This document shows positions 1-13,545 of a DNA stretch of 64,000 bases, in pieces. A program made the translations under genes and the position numbers. A model generated the notes under the pieces. It did not search any database. It saw nothing but the letters and a program-made list of their open reading frames with translations, and was not told the origin of the DNA. The stretch comes from Luscinia megarhynchos (taxonomy: Eukaryota > Chordata > Aves > Passeriformes > Turdidae). Location: NCBI GenBank assembly GCA_034336665.1, contig CM067568.1:7895165-7959164 (forward strand), read 5' to 3'. Position 1 is the stretch's first letter. The number at the start of each line of letters is the position of its first letter.

Positions 1-734
1 GTCTGGGTCAAAGCCACACAAAGAGCACCAAACAATCCCTGAGACCTGATTTAATGATGCTCCCAAGTTGCAGCCCAGCACCTTGGCTCTGCTGAGGGGC
101 AATTTCAGAGAAATGCTCCAGTGAAATCACAGCAAAGACCAATCAAACCACTGCCCCACGGAGGACTCCTCACACAGCATCAGCTGGACTAGGAATCACA
201 TCATTAAGGAACAGGTTTTGAGCAGATGAGGAGGAGGAAGTTTACAATTCTAAGGGGCTTTCACCTGCAAGTAGGTTTTAGTAGACAAGGATTTTGCAGC
301 TCAGAATTTCATTTAATTCTTAGTGTCCCCTCCTGAAGAGGGCAGCAGTCACGTCATCCCCTTTCCTGAGAAGTTGCTATTAATTCTATCCCACGTCTCC
401 CAAGCTCACAGAAGTGCAGCCACCACCCTGGCAGGCTGCAGGCAGACATCTGAATTAGGGGTTGACAAAACCACCTCAGCCATGCCCTGCCCATTGCTGG
501 CCTCTCCTTGCTGCCTTGCCCAGCTCACCAGGTCACCTGCTGCATCCACACCCTCCCCAAGGACCAGGCTGAGCTCACAGATCCTGCCTGGCTTGTGACC
601 CAAGGCCAAAGGCAAGTCTGGATGAGCTTGGGGGTGAAAGGAACAAACCTTTCCTCTTTCTATTGATGCTTTCTTGGGACAAATCTTACGATGCAAACAA
701 GGCAACTTCACTTCAAAGGCTCTCCTCACTCATG

Positions 735-782
735 TAGTTGCAAGGTGATCTCTTAGGTCCCTTCCAACCTGGTATTTCATAA
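735..782 (+). repeat. CR1 LINE 3'-tail fragment
   Basis: The stretch carries the CR1 3' signature 'ggtcccttccaacctgg' just after 'gatctcttag'. The 5' part of the element is not recognisable, so this is an old, heavily truncated copy. Confidence 0.6.
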
Positions 783-3085
783 AAAATGCTCAACTTGGAA
801 TCCTTAAATTTACTATGCTCTCAACAAGGTCCACCAATTTTATATTTATACACGTATTTGTGGGGGATTTTTTTTAAATGTAGCTGCCCTTCTGTACAGA
901 AAAGAATCAAGAGTTCTGTTGAAATATTTTGGCCTCAGTTTGTAAGTGAAGAAAGCACAAAGCCACCACTGTCCTGGATTTACTGCTGCCTCAGGCTTAT
1001 CTGGATTTAATCAAATGTCATGTTAGGCACTTATGCTCAAAATACAACGTAAATCAATCCCATTAAAACAAGAGGAGCACCAGAAATTATTGGTTTTATC
1101 CTTTTGTTCATCAGCCTGAATTCTCATAGTTCAACATGTGCAAATGGACATTTCCTCCTGCGGTCTATTGGTGGGGATGAACTTCATCAGGGAGAGAGGG
1201 TTTCCTTAATGTCAAGTTTGCAAAATCCTGAGACTCCAACACTGGGAAATGTTTATAAATAAGGACCACATACATTGACTTGAAAAGTTCAACAAAACCC
1301 TGACAAAATGCAAACTGAGAGTCTAAATGTAAATGGAGAATTATTTTCATCTTGTTTCCAAACTTTCAGGAGAATTAGGACAGCTGAAAGATTAACTGGG
1401 TACTGCCGAGTATCCAGTGGGTTTATTGTGTTTACAAGCCTCTGTTTCACTTCTATTGAATTCTACTGGCACAACTGACAAATTGCTCAAGAAAAAGTAA
1501 AATGTAAAATGTGAAATATATTTGCTTTTAAGAAAGGACCACAGGCTAATTTAGTGAAGATCACATTAATATCACTTCTGGCCTTACTCAATTTTCTTGC
1601 ATTGCTGCAAAATGAGTTTTTTAACAACTTACTTCTACTTCAGCACCAAGATTTTGGGTTTAAGCCCTCAAGTGCAAGTGGGCACTTTGGAGCTTTGGCT
1701 TTCTCTGAACTTAACTGTTTGAGTCCTCACCCATCCTCCTCTGCACCTTGTTTATTGTAAATAAGTGTTTCCAGCACTTTACTTATGTTTCCTGCAACAG
1801 AAGACTTCATAAACTGAAACATTTCCTTTGAGCTGTTGCAGACCCATCCATTACAAAACCAAGCTGGGGAAAGGGACAGAAAAATCAAACAGATGAAAAA
1901 AGCTCTAAATGGACCATTAACTGGAGTAATTGAATCACATGATGTTTATCAGCAGAAACAAATTATTATAGCACGAAAACATTGCAATAACATTACTACC
2001 CAAACAAGATTTTCAGTGCAAAAAAGATGTTTCATCTCAACCCCGTTATCAAAACAAAATTTATTCAAAATTCACCACTGCCCTTTGTTACTACTGCAGT
2101 TAGTTTTGGAATAACCCCAAATTAGGGAGATTAAGACATCGAAACAGCCAAAAAAGATATATATATATATGAGACCCATGCTCTGGATGAGTGCTGGTCT
2201 CAAGGAAGAATCCATAATTTTACAGATAAGTTATGGAAGTTGATTGACAACCAGCAACTCTCCCTTGATCAGGCGAGTTGTGGTTTCAAATCACATATGA
2301 AATTAGATGGGGTATATGAGAAAAATACCCCAGTCTGGTGGCTCAGTTCAGCAAAATCAGCTGCAAGATCTCCAATTTAAATCCAGTTATTCCAGTATCA
2401 GAAGACATGTACATCAAACACACTGCATTTTATTACTAATAATATGAACACTCAGAGCTCATTCCTCATTTTCTGCTGACATAGACACAGAAAATAACAT
2501 GTAACAGCACCCCAGATATTGCACAGGTGCTCAGTGCTAATCTTTGAGCTAAACCAGCTTTATTTTTCACCTGGAAAACCAATTAATCAATGAACCAAAC
2601 ACCAGAACTCGGTTGTCACTTAGGGATAAAATTCTGTCCTGACCCCAACAATATTTGCTCGATTCAAACTTTAGCAGTAACAAGGGATTTCAGCCTTGAC
2701 AAAAAAGGCCACAGAGTTTTCTCTCCAAGAGAGACAACTCTTTTGTTTCACAGGGTCAAGTTGCCACCAACACTGGTTCCACTAAAAATCTAAACATGAG
2801 CAACATTTGCTGCTGATACCTATAGACAGAGGGATTTCAGCACCTGCTCTTTAACCAATTTTACTGAAAGGACACAAATTTTATTGCCATGGGGCAATAT
2901 CAGCAATGTGAAGGATTAATTTAAGACAACATCATTACGTCACTTAATTTTCTTTTACTTTAAATAAAATATATCTACAAACACACAGTAAATTGGAAAA
3001 AAAATAGGCAGGTCAGCCTTACTTGCTCTGTACTTTAACATAAGATGCACAATTAAAAACACAAACATCTGCAGATATGCACCTG

Positions 3086-3153
3086 GTGTTTTTTGGGGTT
3101 TTTTGGGGGGGTTTTTTTTGGGTGTTTTTTTTTTGTTGTTGTTGTTTTTTTGT
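3086..3153 (+). repeat. G/T low-complexity tract
   Basis: Runs of T6-T11 alternate with G3-G7 runs and end in a (TTG)4-like stretch. On the minus strand this is an A/C tract. It lies inside ABTB2 intron 1. Confidence 0.85.
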
Positions 3154-6100
3154 AGGAGAGGTGAGCATGTGTGTACAAGCACTAATATTTGGGCTTAAAG
3201 AATTTGTCCCTGTGGATTTGTGGATAGAAATCCAAGCTCTTGGCTGTGTAGGAGCAGAAGCACACAAGGTGGGCTGGGGGTCCAGAGGTGAATGAAGCCA
3301 AAGTCGGAATAGGATCATAGCTACAACCAGCTCACCCAGCATGGAAATGTGTACATAAGTTACCAAAGTCCTGCCCAGGAATCCCCAAAATTGCTTCAAA
3401 CTCCTGCTTCAGGCAAAGTAACCCAGAAGACAGAGTTATTTTATCTTTTTTTTTCTGAAACCATTTGCAAGCCACCTGCTGTACCACCATATGAGCCTTG
3501 TATTTCCCCTGTTTCATTTATTGATTGCATTTGCAGCTCTCTTCCCCAAAATGCCCCCCCTTCCACCATGCAGTGCTTTCCTGAAGACTTGTGGAGCTGA
3601 TAGCTTATTAAAATTGATGAGGGCCTTGATGAGCACACCAGTTTGTTCAGCTCAGATAACAAAAGGACATTCTGCTTATTGAAATGTCATTTTCCCCCCA
3701 TGCTGCATTTCAATACAGTACCATGACTATGCAGAAATAAAAAAGTTACTTCAGATCACATGACAGGTACAAAGAGGAATTTTCTTTACAGCACAGCTCT
3801 AAAAAATTCTCTGTTAAAACTGGTTATAATTTTAACCTGCATTATTGCAGTGTGAAATTTATAAAAGAACACAGAGTTGGAGACAGTAAATGCTAAGCCC
3901 ATGTTTGATGTTTGATAAGGTTTGTCAGTAATTAGTATTAGAAGAAAATTCATGCCTTGTTTAATTTTATAGAGTCCAAACCACTCCCTCATACTGTGAA
4001 GAAAGGTTATAACTTCCCTGCTCAACCCTTTCTAGGAAAAATAACTCAAAACACAAATAGAATTATTTCAGACCCTATTTTCCTCAGCTGAGGAAACCAC
4101 AAGACTCATTTGTGGATTAGTTCATCCAGGGAGAACTTCAAGTGTTTAGGCTAAGAGGTACATGAAGAAACAGCATTATCAAGTTAAATTCCAACCCTTC
4201 CCCCTCTCCTTTTTTTTTTTTTTTCCTTTGGCCAAACATCTGTCAACACTTCTATCTCCAGAGCACCAGGATGTGCTGATGCATTAAACAGCACAGCAGG
4301 TGGACTGGCAGACACAGGAGTGCCTGACCATAACCAGAGAGCTCAGTACAACCCAAGTGCTGTAATTAACAGGGCAATAAGATCAAAATGTATTTGCAGT
4401 GCTGACAGCTCAGAGTCTAAAGAGCCATACACCAAACATAGGCAGATCAAGTAAAAGAATCACATTCCCAAGGTAAATTCAGATTTCAACTTCCCTCTCA
4501 AGCATTTTAATTTGAGTAAAAATCTATTAATTTAATAGACTCTAATACTCCAAATTAGCATGTCTCAAAATCCCTGTGAAACCACTGAGTGCATTCTCTA
4601 CCAACGTATATATACATCTCCATGTAAATAAAAATAGAAAATAAAACATGTATTCCAATTTACATTTGTTTTACCTTTCATTAGCTACGTTGTTCAGTAG
4701 CTGCTTATCACTTTTTGCTGCTTTGGTTTAATTTTCTTTCCAGCATTGCATTGTTTTTGCAACATCTCACCTGAAGTCTGTGTAAAAAGACCTTACCCTC
4801 GGCAGCATTAACACACCCAGAGCCTGGCAGAACTCAGGGCCACAGGCTCAGGTTATTTCTCCTCCTTCCAAGGCAGAGCCACCAAGTCCCAAGAACAAAG
4901 TCAGAACTTGCACTGAGGGCAGAGACTGGCTCACGAAAGCAGCAAAAAAGTTGATTAAAGAACAGCTTCACAGTAAGGACAAGTAAACAAGCAAGCCACA
5001 GATTATTATTTCTTTAAAGGTAATATTAGAATTCCCCCTTAAGCATTTACAGAGTTTCAAACTTTACCCTTCACACAGCAGGTGTTGATTAAAACACATT
5101 TGTTGTAAAACACAATATTGCTCTTTCAGCCTCCAAAGCTTCAAGACCAGTGACTGGGCTGTGGTCTTTGATGGAAGATTAGTCACTGAAGAAATACAGG
5201 TCTAAACCTCAGCCTCATGAGAATTTAGGAAGATTTATGTATTTACTTACTGTTTCTTTGAGTCCAAAGCAGCAGGCTGTCCTGATCTAATAATGAAAAT
5301 GGTATTCAATAGATCATAATGCCAGAAATGTCCATTATAATAATCCCATGCAATCTTCTGCATAGGACAGCGCCATGGATTTCATCCAGGGATTACAATG
5401 CTTGACTGGAGCTACAACTGAACCTCTAAGTGCTTTTTATCTCTGACATCAAACTCAGGGCTATAAAACAAAACCCAACACACACACATCCCAAGTTTGC
5501 AATTTATGAGTGCTCCACTAAATGCTTTTACTAGAAAAGAAGTGACAGTAAAGCAAGTTTCCCTGTTCCTTAAACAGGAATAAATCCAGTTATTTTACTG
5601 CCAGATCTACTTCAGATTTAAATTAATGTAAAAGACAAGATCATTTGAAAGCACTGTGCAGAATGATGTGAATACTACTCATTTACAATTCCTACAGGGA
5701 GAAGAATAGAGAAGTCATTTCAAGCTTTTTTGCATCCATATAAAACCATTTGTGGCCTTCCAACTGCAAGAAAAGCCATTTAGAGGATTCACTGACTTGT
5801 GTCAGGTAAAACACTAGTGACAGACTGTCACAGGAAATCACAGGATGCCTTCATGTGCGGTTTTATTCAATTTCCAGACTTAAAAAATGCATTCAGTTAT
5901 TGACAGGATTGATCTGAAAGGCAGGAACAACAAAAGAGGCAACAGAAGCCAATCCTTCTGTGGCCACTGACTGCTTGGCTTTCCACTGTGTGGCAGCGTT
6001 ATCATAACTGACCATTTGGTGCTCTGAATATTTATAAGCATTGCCCTGCACACTCACACTTCTTCCCATTCAACACCAGCATCCACTCATTCACTGCAGT

Positions 6101-6289
6101 TCTTCCCAGGAAATTTCTCTAAGAAACAGATTTTAAAAACGGCTGAGTGAGGGTCCAACTCTTCACCTTACACACAGAACCTGTGTGGCAGAAGCACTGA
6201 GCAAAGAGCTGAAATGTACATTTCTGTTCCCAGAACCAAAGTATTTTACTCCAGGTTCCCTAAATAAGGAACAAGGGAGGGGAAACAAG

Positions 6290-7085
6290 GCCGTTTCTCG
6301 GAGCTGGTGGCAAACAATCACTCCTATGATAAATGAAGTATGACAAGTGTTTTTGGCAGCCACGGCATCCTCATACCCCTCTAATCACCCATTTAGTTAA
6401 AAGTGGTAGATGTCTGTGTTTGACCTTGAAACTTACAGTTATGCCTTGGACCAGAGCCAAGAGAACATCCAAAAGGCTCTTCACATTTATTTCACAAACG
6501 TTTGGTAATGCTGACAACGACTCCCTGCAGTCACCTACTCGTGATCTGAACCACAGCATTGCTCGGGCACAGGAAAACTGCAGGAGATCAATGCACCCCG
6601 GAAGGAGAAGGTGAGTCAGCCCATCTCTGACAATTTCAAAGGTTTGTTCCCTCAAATTAAAACAGCTCATTTACTTCTCTCTCTATGAGGTTCCCTTTTG
6701 AAAGGATCAAGCCCCTTGGTTTTATAGAGTTAAATCTCAAACGTGTGTTAAGCATGGAATAGCTGACCGTAACAGAGGCCAGCAGAAGTCATGAAACCGT
6801 GGGTGGTACACAAAATACTTTTCTAAACTGGACGCTTCCCTGAATTTTCCATGGAAAAATATGGTATTCCTCAGTGTGACAATGCAAAATAAACAGTGCG
6901 GCTCCTTAACACAACTGTCACGGCTTAAGCCTTCCAAACTGCTCCTCGTCCCGGTAAGGAGATGCCAACATTCCTCTATCAGCTTAAGTGTTCGGAAACT
7001 TCGCTTTCCAAACAAATGACAGCGGTAAGTACCTTAACACTGTGTTATTCTCATCACTGAGGCACCGTCCTACACTCACACACAC
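6290..7085. promoter_or_regulatory. CpG-enriched segment in ABTB2 intron 1 (function unknown)
   Basis: CpG dinucleotides are clearly denser here than in the AT-rich intron on either side, for example 'ctcggagc', 'gacaacgactcc', 'gtcacggc' and 'ctcgtcccgg'. The segment ends about 600 bp downstream of the exon 1 donor. Minus-strand open frames run through parts of it (6371-6670, 6737-7015) but show no family motif. It may be an intronic regulatory element or an unannotated exon. This is inferred from composition only. Confidence 0.3.
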
Positions 7086-7664
7086 ACGCTCTTGTTTATG
7101 GTAGGAAAGGACACCACAGGTTTCTGCTGAATTACAAGGAATATACAAGTTCAAAGTTTTTGTTCATAAAGTGAATTTTACTATCGCAAAGGAAAAAAAA
7201 AAAAACAATGTTGTTTTCCCTCTCCAGGCTGTACGTGGTAACAGCATCTTTAAGATGAAACTACAAGATACTCGCTGTAAGATAAATTTTGTTTAAAAGA
7301 TATAGTGGTACTTTCTGGACAGCAGCTTGAAAATCACATTTCACCGTAGGGTTACAGAGAATCTATTTGCACGCCAGCTAGAGGGAAAATGCTCAAAACA
7401 GCAGCTGGTGGACAGTCAGATGTTTGTTAGGACAACAGGGGTGGTTTCCCACAGCCTTTTATAAACTGGTACATCGTAGGAACTGAGCAGGATCATTCTT
7501 GCCTGGCAGGACCGTCATGCCTGCTTTACGCACACACAAACCGCGACCAAGATGCAATCCAGATGCAAAGAAAACCCAGATAAAACCCCAGTCCACGGAG
7601 AGCGAGGACTTTACTGTAAAGCTTGCTGGTATGAAGACAACAGACTGTAAAAGCTGGATCTTAC

Positions 7665-8526
7665 CATTAGCGTTTTTCCCACAGATGAGGTGCTCGTAAG
7701 GTTGCAACACTCCCCAAAGTTCCGCATCGTTGTTGATAACCATCTCCAGGATTTCAGCCGAGATCTCCCCTCCACCGTCGGGGCTCTGACTCGCCAAAAC
7801 CCTAGCCTTAATCTCTTCCACCAGGTTCTCCATGCAAGCGGTTAAGGAGATGGCCGCGTACTCGTGGATCCTCACCGAGATCCTCGTGTCCACCATCCAC
7901 CTGAAGAACCTGCCCACCGAGAAGGTGAGGCCGCAGCGGGCGGATTTGCCTTTCCTCAGCCCATCGCCGGCGCTCATGCTATACAGGGAGAGCGCCTTGA
8001 CCGTGGCCAGGACACAGCTCTCGGCCAGGGCCCAGCTCTGGATGAGTTTGACGGCGCTCTGCACCTCGAAGCGGGTGCACTTGGAGTGCATCACGCTGAG
8101 GCGCTGAGCCTCCCGGGACACCCTGATCAGGGCGCGCCGCAGCAGCTGCGAGAGCCGCCGGACAGCCTCCTGCGAAAAGCTCCTGCCCTGGCCCTCTCCC
8201 TTCCCTCTGCGCAGGATTCTGCCGATGTCTTCATCGGTCCACGGGTATTCCTCGAGATCCGGCAGCTTAGGGCACTTGGAGAAGATATCTGCGACCTCGG
8301 GATCTTCCGGCAGCACGGTGTTCACGGTGTCCCAGCTGTTATTCCTACTGTTCATGGAGCCCGAGTAGTACCACCAGTTGCCTCTGTGCTGAGAAGAGGT
8401 GAAGGCTTGCGAGTTGGACTTGGACGAAGAGAGACTAAGGGACCTGCAGGAATCCCCTGCCCCATAACCAGAGTCCAAAGTTAAATCCTCCAGGGTCTTC
8501 AGAGTCGAGCTGTATATCCCAGCCAT
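7665..8526 (-). CDS. ABTB2: ABTB2 coding exon 1 (ankyrin repeat and BTB domain-containing protein 2), partial gene
   Basis: The exon encodes residues 1-287 plus one base, from ATG at 8526-8524 to donor 'gtaagatcc' starting at 7664. The start [20 protein letters not shown] and the following serine-rich stretch ([18 protein letters not shown]) and [16 protein letters not shown] match vertebrate ABTB2 almost residue for residue. Residues about 115-245 form the helical histone-fold-like region of this family ([36 protein letters not shown] and the later [20 protein letters not shown]). The ankyrin and BTB domains are in later exons outside the window. ABTB2 (BPOZ-2) is described as a BTB adaptor linked to ubiquitin ligase and eEF1A handling. 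The frame stays open past the donor into intron 1 to 7459, but that part has no similarity to the family. The gene is transcribed away from CAT. Confidence 0.93.
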
Positions 8527-9190
8527 AGGAAAGACGGGTTAAGCCAAGCGGCAGGACAAGCGCGAAAGGTGAGGCTGGGGCAGATCCCTAGCGAGCCCCG
8601 AGAGGACTGGCAGTGCAGCGGGCAGGAGCCCTCCCCGCGGGCCCGGCTATGTCCATCCCGGCGGGAGGCTGCTGTGCTCAGCCATGTCCCGCTCGGGCCG
8701 GGCGGCGCGGAGGGCGCGGAGGCTGCGGCGGGACGGGGCGGGACGGGCGCTCGGCGGCGGCTCCGGCGCAACTTCCCCGCGGCGGCTCCGCCGCGCGCTC
8801 CGCACCGCCGCATGCAAATGAGGCACGCGGCGAGCGCCAATCGGCGGCGGCGGGGGAACGGCCCGGCCAATCACGACTCGGGGGCGGAGCTCGGGGCGGA
8901 GCCCGGACGGGAGGGCGCGGAGAGCGGGCAGTGCCGGCCCGGGGCGCGGAGGCCGTGCGGGGCGGCGGGCGGGGAGTCGGCGCTCGGACCGGGGATGGCG
9001 CGGGCGGCCCCGGGGCCCGGAGCCCCCGACGGAGCCTTTGGGGCGCGGCGGGTCGCCCCCAAACCGAGCTGGGGTCGGGAGGCGCGCGCGGAGCGGAGGA
9101 GCCCAGCGCTATCGCCGGGTGCGCGGGACGAGGGCGCCCCCGCGCGGCCGGAGCCGCGAGTGTCGCTGCGTTTCGGGCTCGGCTCCTCAA
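7800..9190 (-). promoter_or_regulatory. ABTB2: ABTB2 CpG-island promoter and 5' end
   Basis: A dense CpG block covers ABTB2 exon 1 and about 650 bp upstream, then stops abruptly near 9190 where AT-rich DNA begins. Within 345 bp upstream of the ATG are two CCAAT boxes (8837-8841 and 8867-8871, plus-strand orientation), an octamer ATGCAAAT at 8812-8819 and several GC boxes. No TATA box is evident. Long open frames on both strands between 8499 and 9400 are by-products of high GC. The transcription start is not determined. Confidence 0.7.
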
Positions 9191-12100
9191 ATGCCCATAA
9201 CTTAATTGTATAATTTAATTTTAAAACGCGCTTTGCAATCCTCCTACGAGATGCAGCCCCCGCAAAGACCCCAAACCCGCTGCTGTTTACAGCACCCCGA
9301 TCCAGGCAAACACGATAAAGCAAGCGAGAATGCGTGCCACTGGGACAAAGTGTGTAAAAACCCTCCTGCTCAAAGGATGGCATTTTTATCTGTTCGTTCA
9401 CATGGATTCTGAGTTGGGCTCTCTATTCCTGCTATATTCTTGCTGTTTGTATGATATATGTGACACGGTATGAGAACAAGCCTAAAGAGAGTAAATTCCA
9501 AACTTCTCACAGAAGGTATTTTCACATCAAAAATTATTGTCAAGACAGATCTTACACAGTCCTTAGCTATAGACTAAAAAAATATATATACATCTTTTCC
9601 ATAGTAAATGTTCCTTACAAGATACAGCCTCCAACTAGTAGGGGGAATGTTTTTTAACTGATGAAAGGATGGTTTAGATGATACAGGAAAGAGATTTCCT
9701 GCCTCAAAACTACAATGCCTTACAGGACATGCCTTTGTCTGTTTGTACTGCAGTATATACATTACTTAGTGTCAATATTAGGTTTGAATTAAATACTTGA
9801 AAAATTATATATTTTAGTTATGCACTCCTTCTCAGAGGATCAAGCAGCTTCAGTTTATTCTTAACAAGGCATCCTAACTTCCACTAATTAAACCCCAAAA
9901 CTAATTTTTTTTTCATAAGATCATCTTTTATCTTTCTTATATTGAAGCCCAACTATAATGCAGCTCTCAGCTTTTTCATAGCTTCTCCCCATGAAATCAT
10001 AAACACACATCAGAAATTGTCTAATAAAACCAGACCTTATTCTCTCAAAGTCATTCCAATTTATTTGGAAATTTTAACACCTCAGCATCTCATTTGTGCT
10101 CCAGTGTCAGCTCAGAAACTGGTATTTTTACTGCACAACTGATGCCTTGCTCAGGTGTTACTTTACAGATCAAAGCTAAGTCTGCTATTTGGGTGTATTT
10201 TTAGGCTATATTTTTAAGAGCTGACAATACAAAACTGACAGTAAACATAGTAAATAGGTCCCTGAATGCGACACAAGGCAGGACTGATTCAAAGCACCCA
10301 GTTTTAAGTCTCGTGTTCAATCAATACACTTCTTTATAAAATAATTATCTCTTTTTTTTTATCTCTGTATTTAATCCCTAATCTTAGAGTGCCATGGACT
10401 ACTGCAGACCTCTTAAACAAGACTTCTGGTGGGTGACAATGTGGTGCATCCTCAAAACCAGGGTTTTTATTTTTTCCCCTTAGTTCCTCTAAGATCATAA
10501 GCAGAAGACTTGTGTCTTCACAAGGATCAAGGATCACTACAAGAATGGGAATGGAGCAAAAAAAGGCAACAGAGTTGGCCTCTCTCACCAAAAATCCTTC
10601 ATGCTTTGTTTTGTGATGCCTCTTTGCAAAAGCGTTCTCTAGAACTCATCCTGTTTTATCTCCTAGGATTCATTTCAACCTCAAAAGCAAGGCTAAACTG
10701 GCACAGAGAATTGCTACACAGATGGCAAACAGGAACTTGACATTATTTAGGAAAAATGCAGCTGTGCAAGCACTCAAAACTCCTACAAACCACTTCTGTT
10801 CCTTCCCTTTATCACACTTCTCCCATACTCCCACACAGTTTGTTATTCCTGCCATTCCATGTAATTTAACAACACGAAAAATTATCTGGTTCAACAAGCA
10901 GTGTCTGTTTTCCCACTTTCCTCAGACAGTGTTTTCTCATTGTAGTATTTATTTATAAAAGAAAAGAATTTGCCAGATAAATCCTTCTGTCCTTCTGCTG
11001 CAAAGGTATCACTAGACTTTTCCACAGGGGAAAAAACAGCCATTAGAACAAAAGCACCCCAAATGCAGAAAGGATTTTCCTTATTGAAGATTTAAACTTT
11101 AAGCTCCAAGATGTTGAGCCCAATAAAGACAAAAAGCCATACATCAAAACACTCATAAAAACAACTTAACATTCCTTGATTTATAAGGCACAATAAGTAC
11201 TCAGCTGCTTTTTTTTTTTTTGTTAGCATGTTTCAACTGGAGTCATCAGGAATCCCAAGTTACTTTCACACAATAAAAGTCAACTTTCCACAGACAGATT
11301 TTTTCATAATAATTTCTCTCTAAAATTAGCATTAAAGAAAGCACCAGAAGACTTCCAGGAACATAAACAAAACAGATAAAACATGTAACAGTGGAAGTTT
11401 CATAATAAACAAAAACATGGGATTCTGGAAAGCTCCATTTTCATTTGTGTAAAGGGCTCAAATATGAGCTTTTCTAGCTCTGATGAACTACAGGGTTTTC
11501 AAATTTGAATTTAAAATACACCAGAATTAATTAGAAATAAAGTCTTCACATTCTCTGATGCACAAAAAGCAACCCTATTTAAAAAATGAACTTGGTTTAA
11601 GGAGCTACAGCAGTCAAAGCAAATGTAAAATCCTCATAGACTTAATCTGTACCAAAGACTCCAAATCAATAATTTTTAAGATAATCAGTACTGAGATTGA
11701 CCTGTTACTGATCAAGCCACAAAGTTCAGTGAATTTCTAGGAAATAGTATTCATATATATGGTATTGAGCAGCATAAACATCCCTTGCCTCTAGGACCCA
11801 CATAAGCTTATTTTCACACACTTGAAGCAAAGAAGACTCAAGAATTTCCAACAGGAAAAAAAAAATTAATAACAGAACTAGCCTTAACAGAACCCTCAAA
11901 GAAGCTGCTTGATTGGTGCAACCAACCCCTCAGAGCAGCACCAAAAAGAGAGGAGCCCTTTCCAAACCTTATTTAAAGCAGTTGTGGGAGGGCGTGTTAA
12001 TGAGTCCCAAAGGCTCAACAGCTGGCTGGGCTTCCATGGATGTTGCTGGAAATTTCCTTCCCAAGCTGCTGTCTCTGTTTTTGAACATGTGCTTATGGCA

Positions 12101-13545
12101 TTTTCCTTGTGTAGCTACTTCATTTAACTGCATTTTATCTGCAAGACTCAGAACTATTGTTGGTAATAAACAAAGATAGCTGCTGTCTGATACCTGAAAA
12201 TCAGTGTGAGCCCAGACAGCAAGAGATGTGGGGGGAGCAGACATGAGGTGTGACTAGAGCAGGTGGATCACATATCAAGTCTAAATTAAATGAAAAAAAA
12301 ATGTGTTAAGAGAATTAATTTTGCATATTTTCAAAGCACAACTGATGAAGCGAAAATGTTCATCTGGTGTGTTTTCTACCATGCAGCAAAATCCCCATCC
12401 AGCCCTCAACTTATTGTCTAACTGGAGTTGCTGGTCCAGTGTTTGGAGTGACCAAATACTCCCTGCTGACCTCACCACTGTCAGGTTCCTGTATTTTCCC
12501 AGCTGGAGAGAAACTTTATTCGATGTAATAACTCAAATTCTTCCCCCATTCATTTTGTGTAAAATAGCCTTTGCCAAGGTTACAATACTTACCTTTCAGA
12601 ATGTCTTGATTGGTAATTTAGCTAAATCTACTTGATAGTGCTAATTAAAATTTAAAAAGAGAACATAGAATCTCATGAATGTAGAATTTTAGGAATAATA
12701 CTGTCCCTTGTGTAAACTTTTCAGATGGTTAGAAGTCACTGAAATCAGAGAGTATGCTGAACAAATCTTTAGGCTGTTAATAATAATTGGACATCTCACC
12801 TTCTCTCTGCCTTGGTTTTATCTGTGATTTAGCATAGCCTAAAACTACATTTTGCTATTAACAGTTCCTATCAAGAGAAACGCTCCTGCTTGACAAACCT
12901 TGCCTCTTTTTTTTTCCTACTCTACTATTAGTCTAATAAAAGACGTTTCTTGTCCTTACATAACTTGCCTTGCTCATATCCTTAGGCTGTCAATTAAAGC
13001 ATAATTTCTATTTAAATAAGATCAGGAACTTAAATTTGCTTAGCATAAGAAATCAGCCCAGATCAGCTTTACTGTTATTTATAATGACAGATAAGGCAGA
13101 GCTTCTCAAAATTAATACTGTCAAGAAAGAAGGGGTCATGTCTATCATGACTAATAGTGACTGTTAAGCGAGACCATTTAAAAAACTTTAATTGCTGAAG
13201 ATTTTATACTACAGCCTGCTTCTGACACACATTTTCAGGTATGAAAAGCATAAGAAGCACTGAGAATCTATTAAGAATATCTTTTCTACACTCAAGAGCT
13301 GCCTTTTGTAGTAGATATAATTGGAGTGATGAGGAACTTGGAGTGAAATCTCCATGCACAAGTGTATCAGATGCCCAAAATGAATAAATAAATGGTTTTC
13401 TGCTGTTGCTGTACAAACAACTTCAGAGATCCTCCAAAGCAAACTGGTCAGGTTCCAGTCAGGTACAAACTGGTCAGCATCACCTTTATGCTTGGGAAAC
13501 GGGTGGAACAAATGAGCCTGGAAAGCATTAAGGACAAAAAGGTGA

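Larger units (their letters stand above)
1..7664 (-). other. ABTB2: ABTB2 intron 1, promoter-proximal part (non-coding)
   Basis: This is everything 3' of the ABTB2 exon 1 donor, read on the minus strand. I found no further ABTB2 exon (no ankyrin or BTB coding segment) in it. In mammals intron 1 of this gene is very long, so an exon-free 7.6 kb is expected. The sequence is AT-rich and unique apart from a CR1 tail near 740, an (AT)7 run at 2157-2170, a G/T low-complexity tract near 3.1 kb, a T15 run at 4210-4224 and a CpG-enriched segment at 6.3-7.1 kb. The short open frames are unrelated to any family I know. Confidence 0.75.

Noticed and set aside
7864..8484. 206-codon plus-strand open frame opposite ABTB2 exon 1
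   Set aside because: It is the antisense shadow of a GC-rich coding exon. The minus strand gives clear ABTB2 similarity and this frame gives none.
8499..9401. Several overlapping open frames of 120-214 codons on both strands
   Set aside because: They lie in the ABTB2 CpG island, are composed mostly of Ala/Arg/Gly/Pro and overlap each other; high GC explains them.
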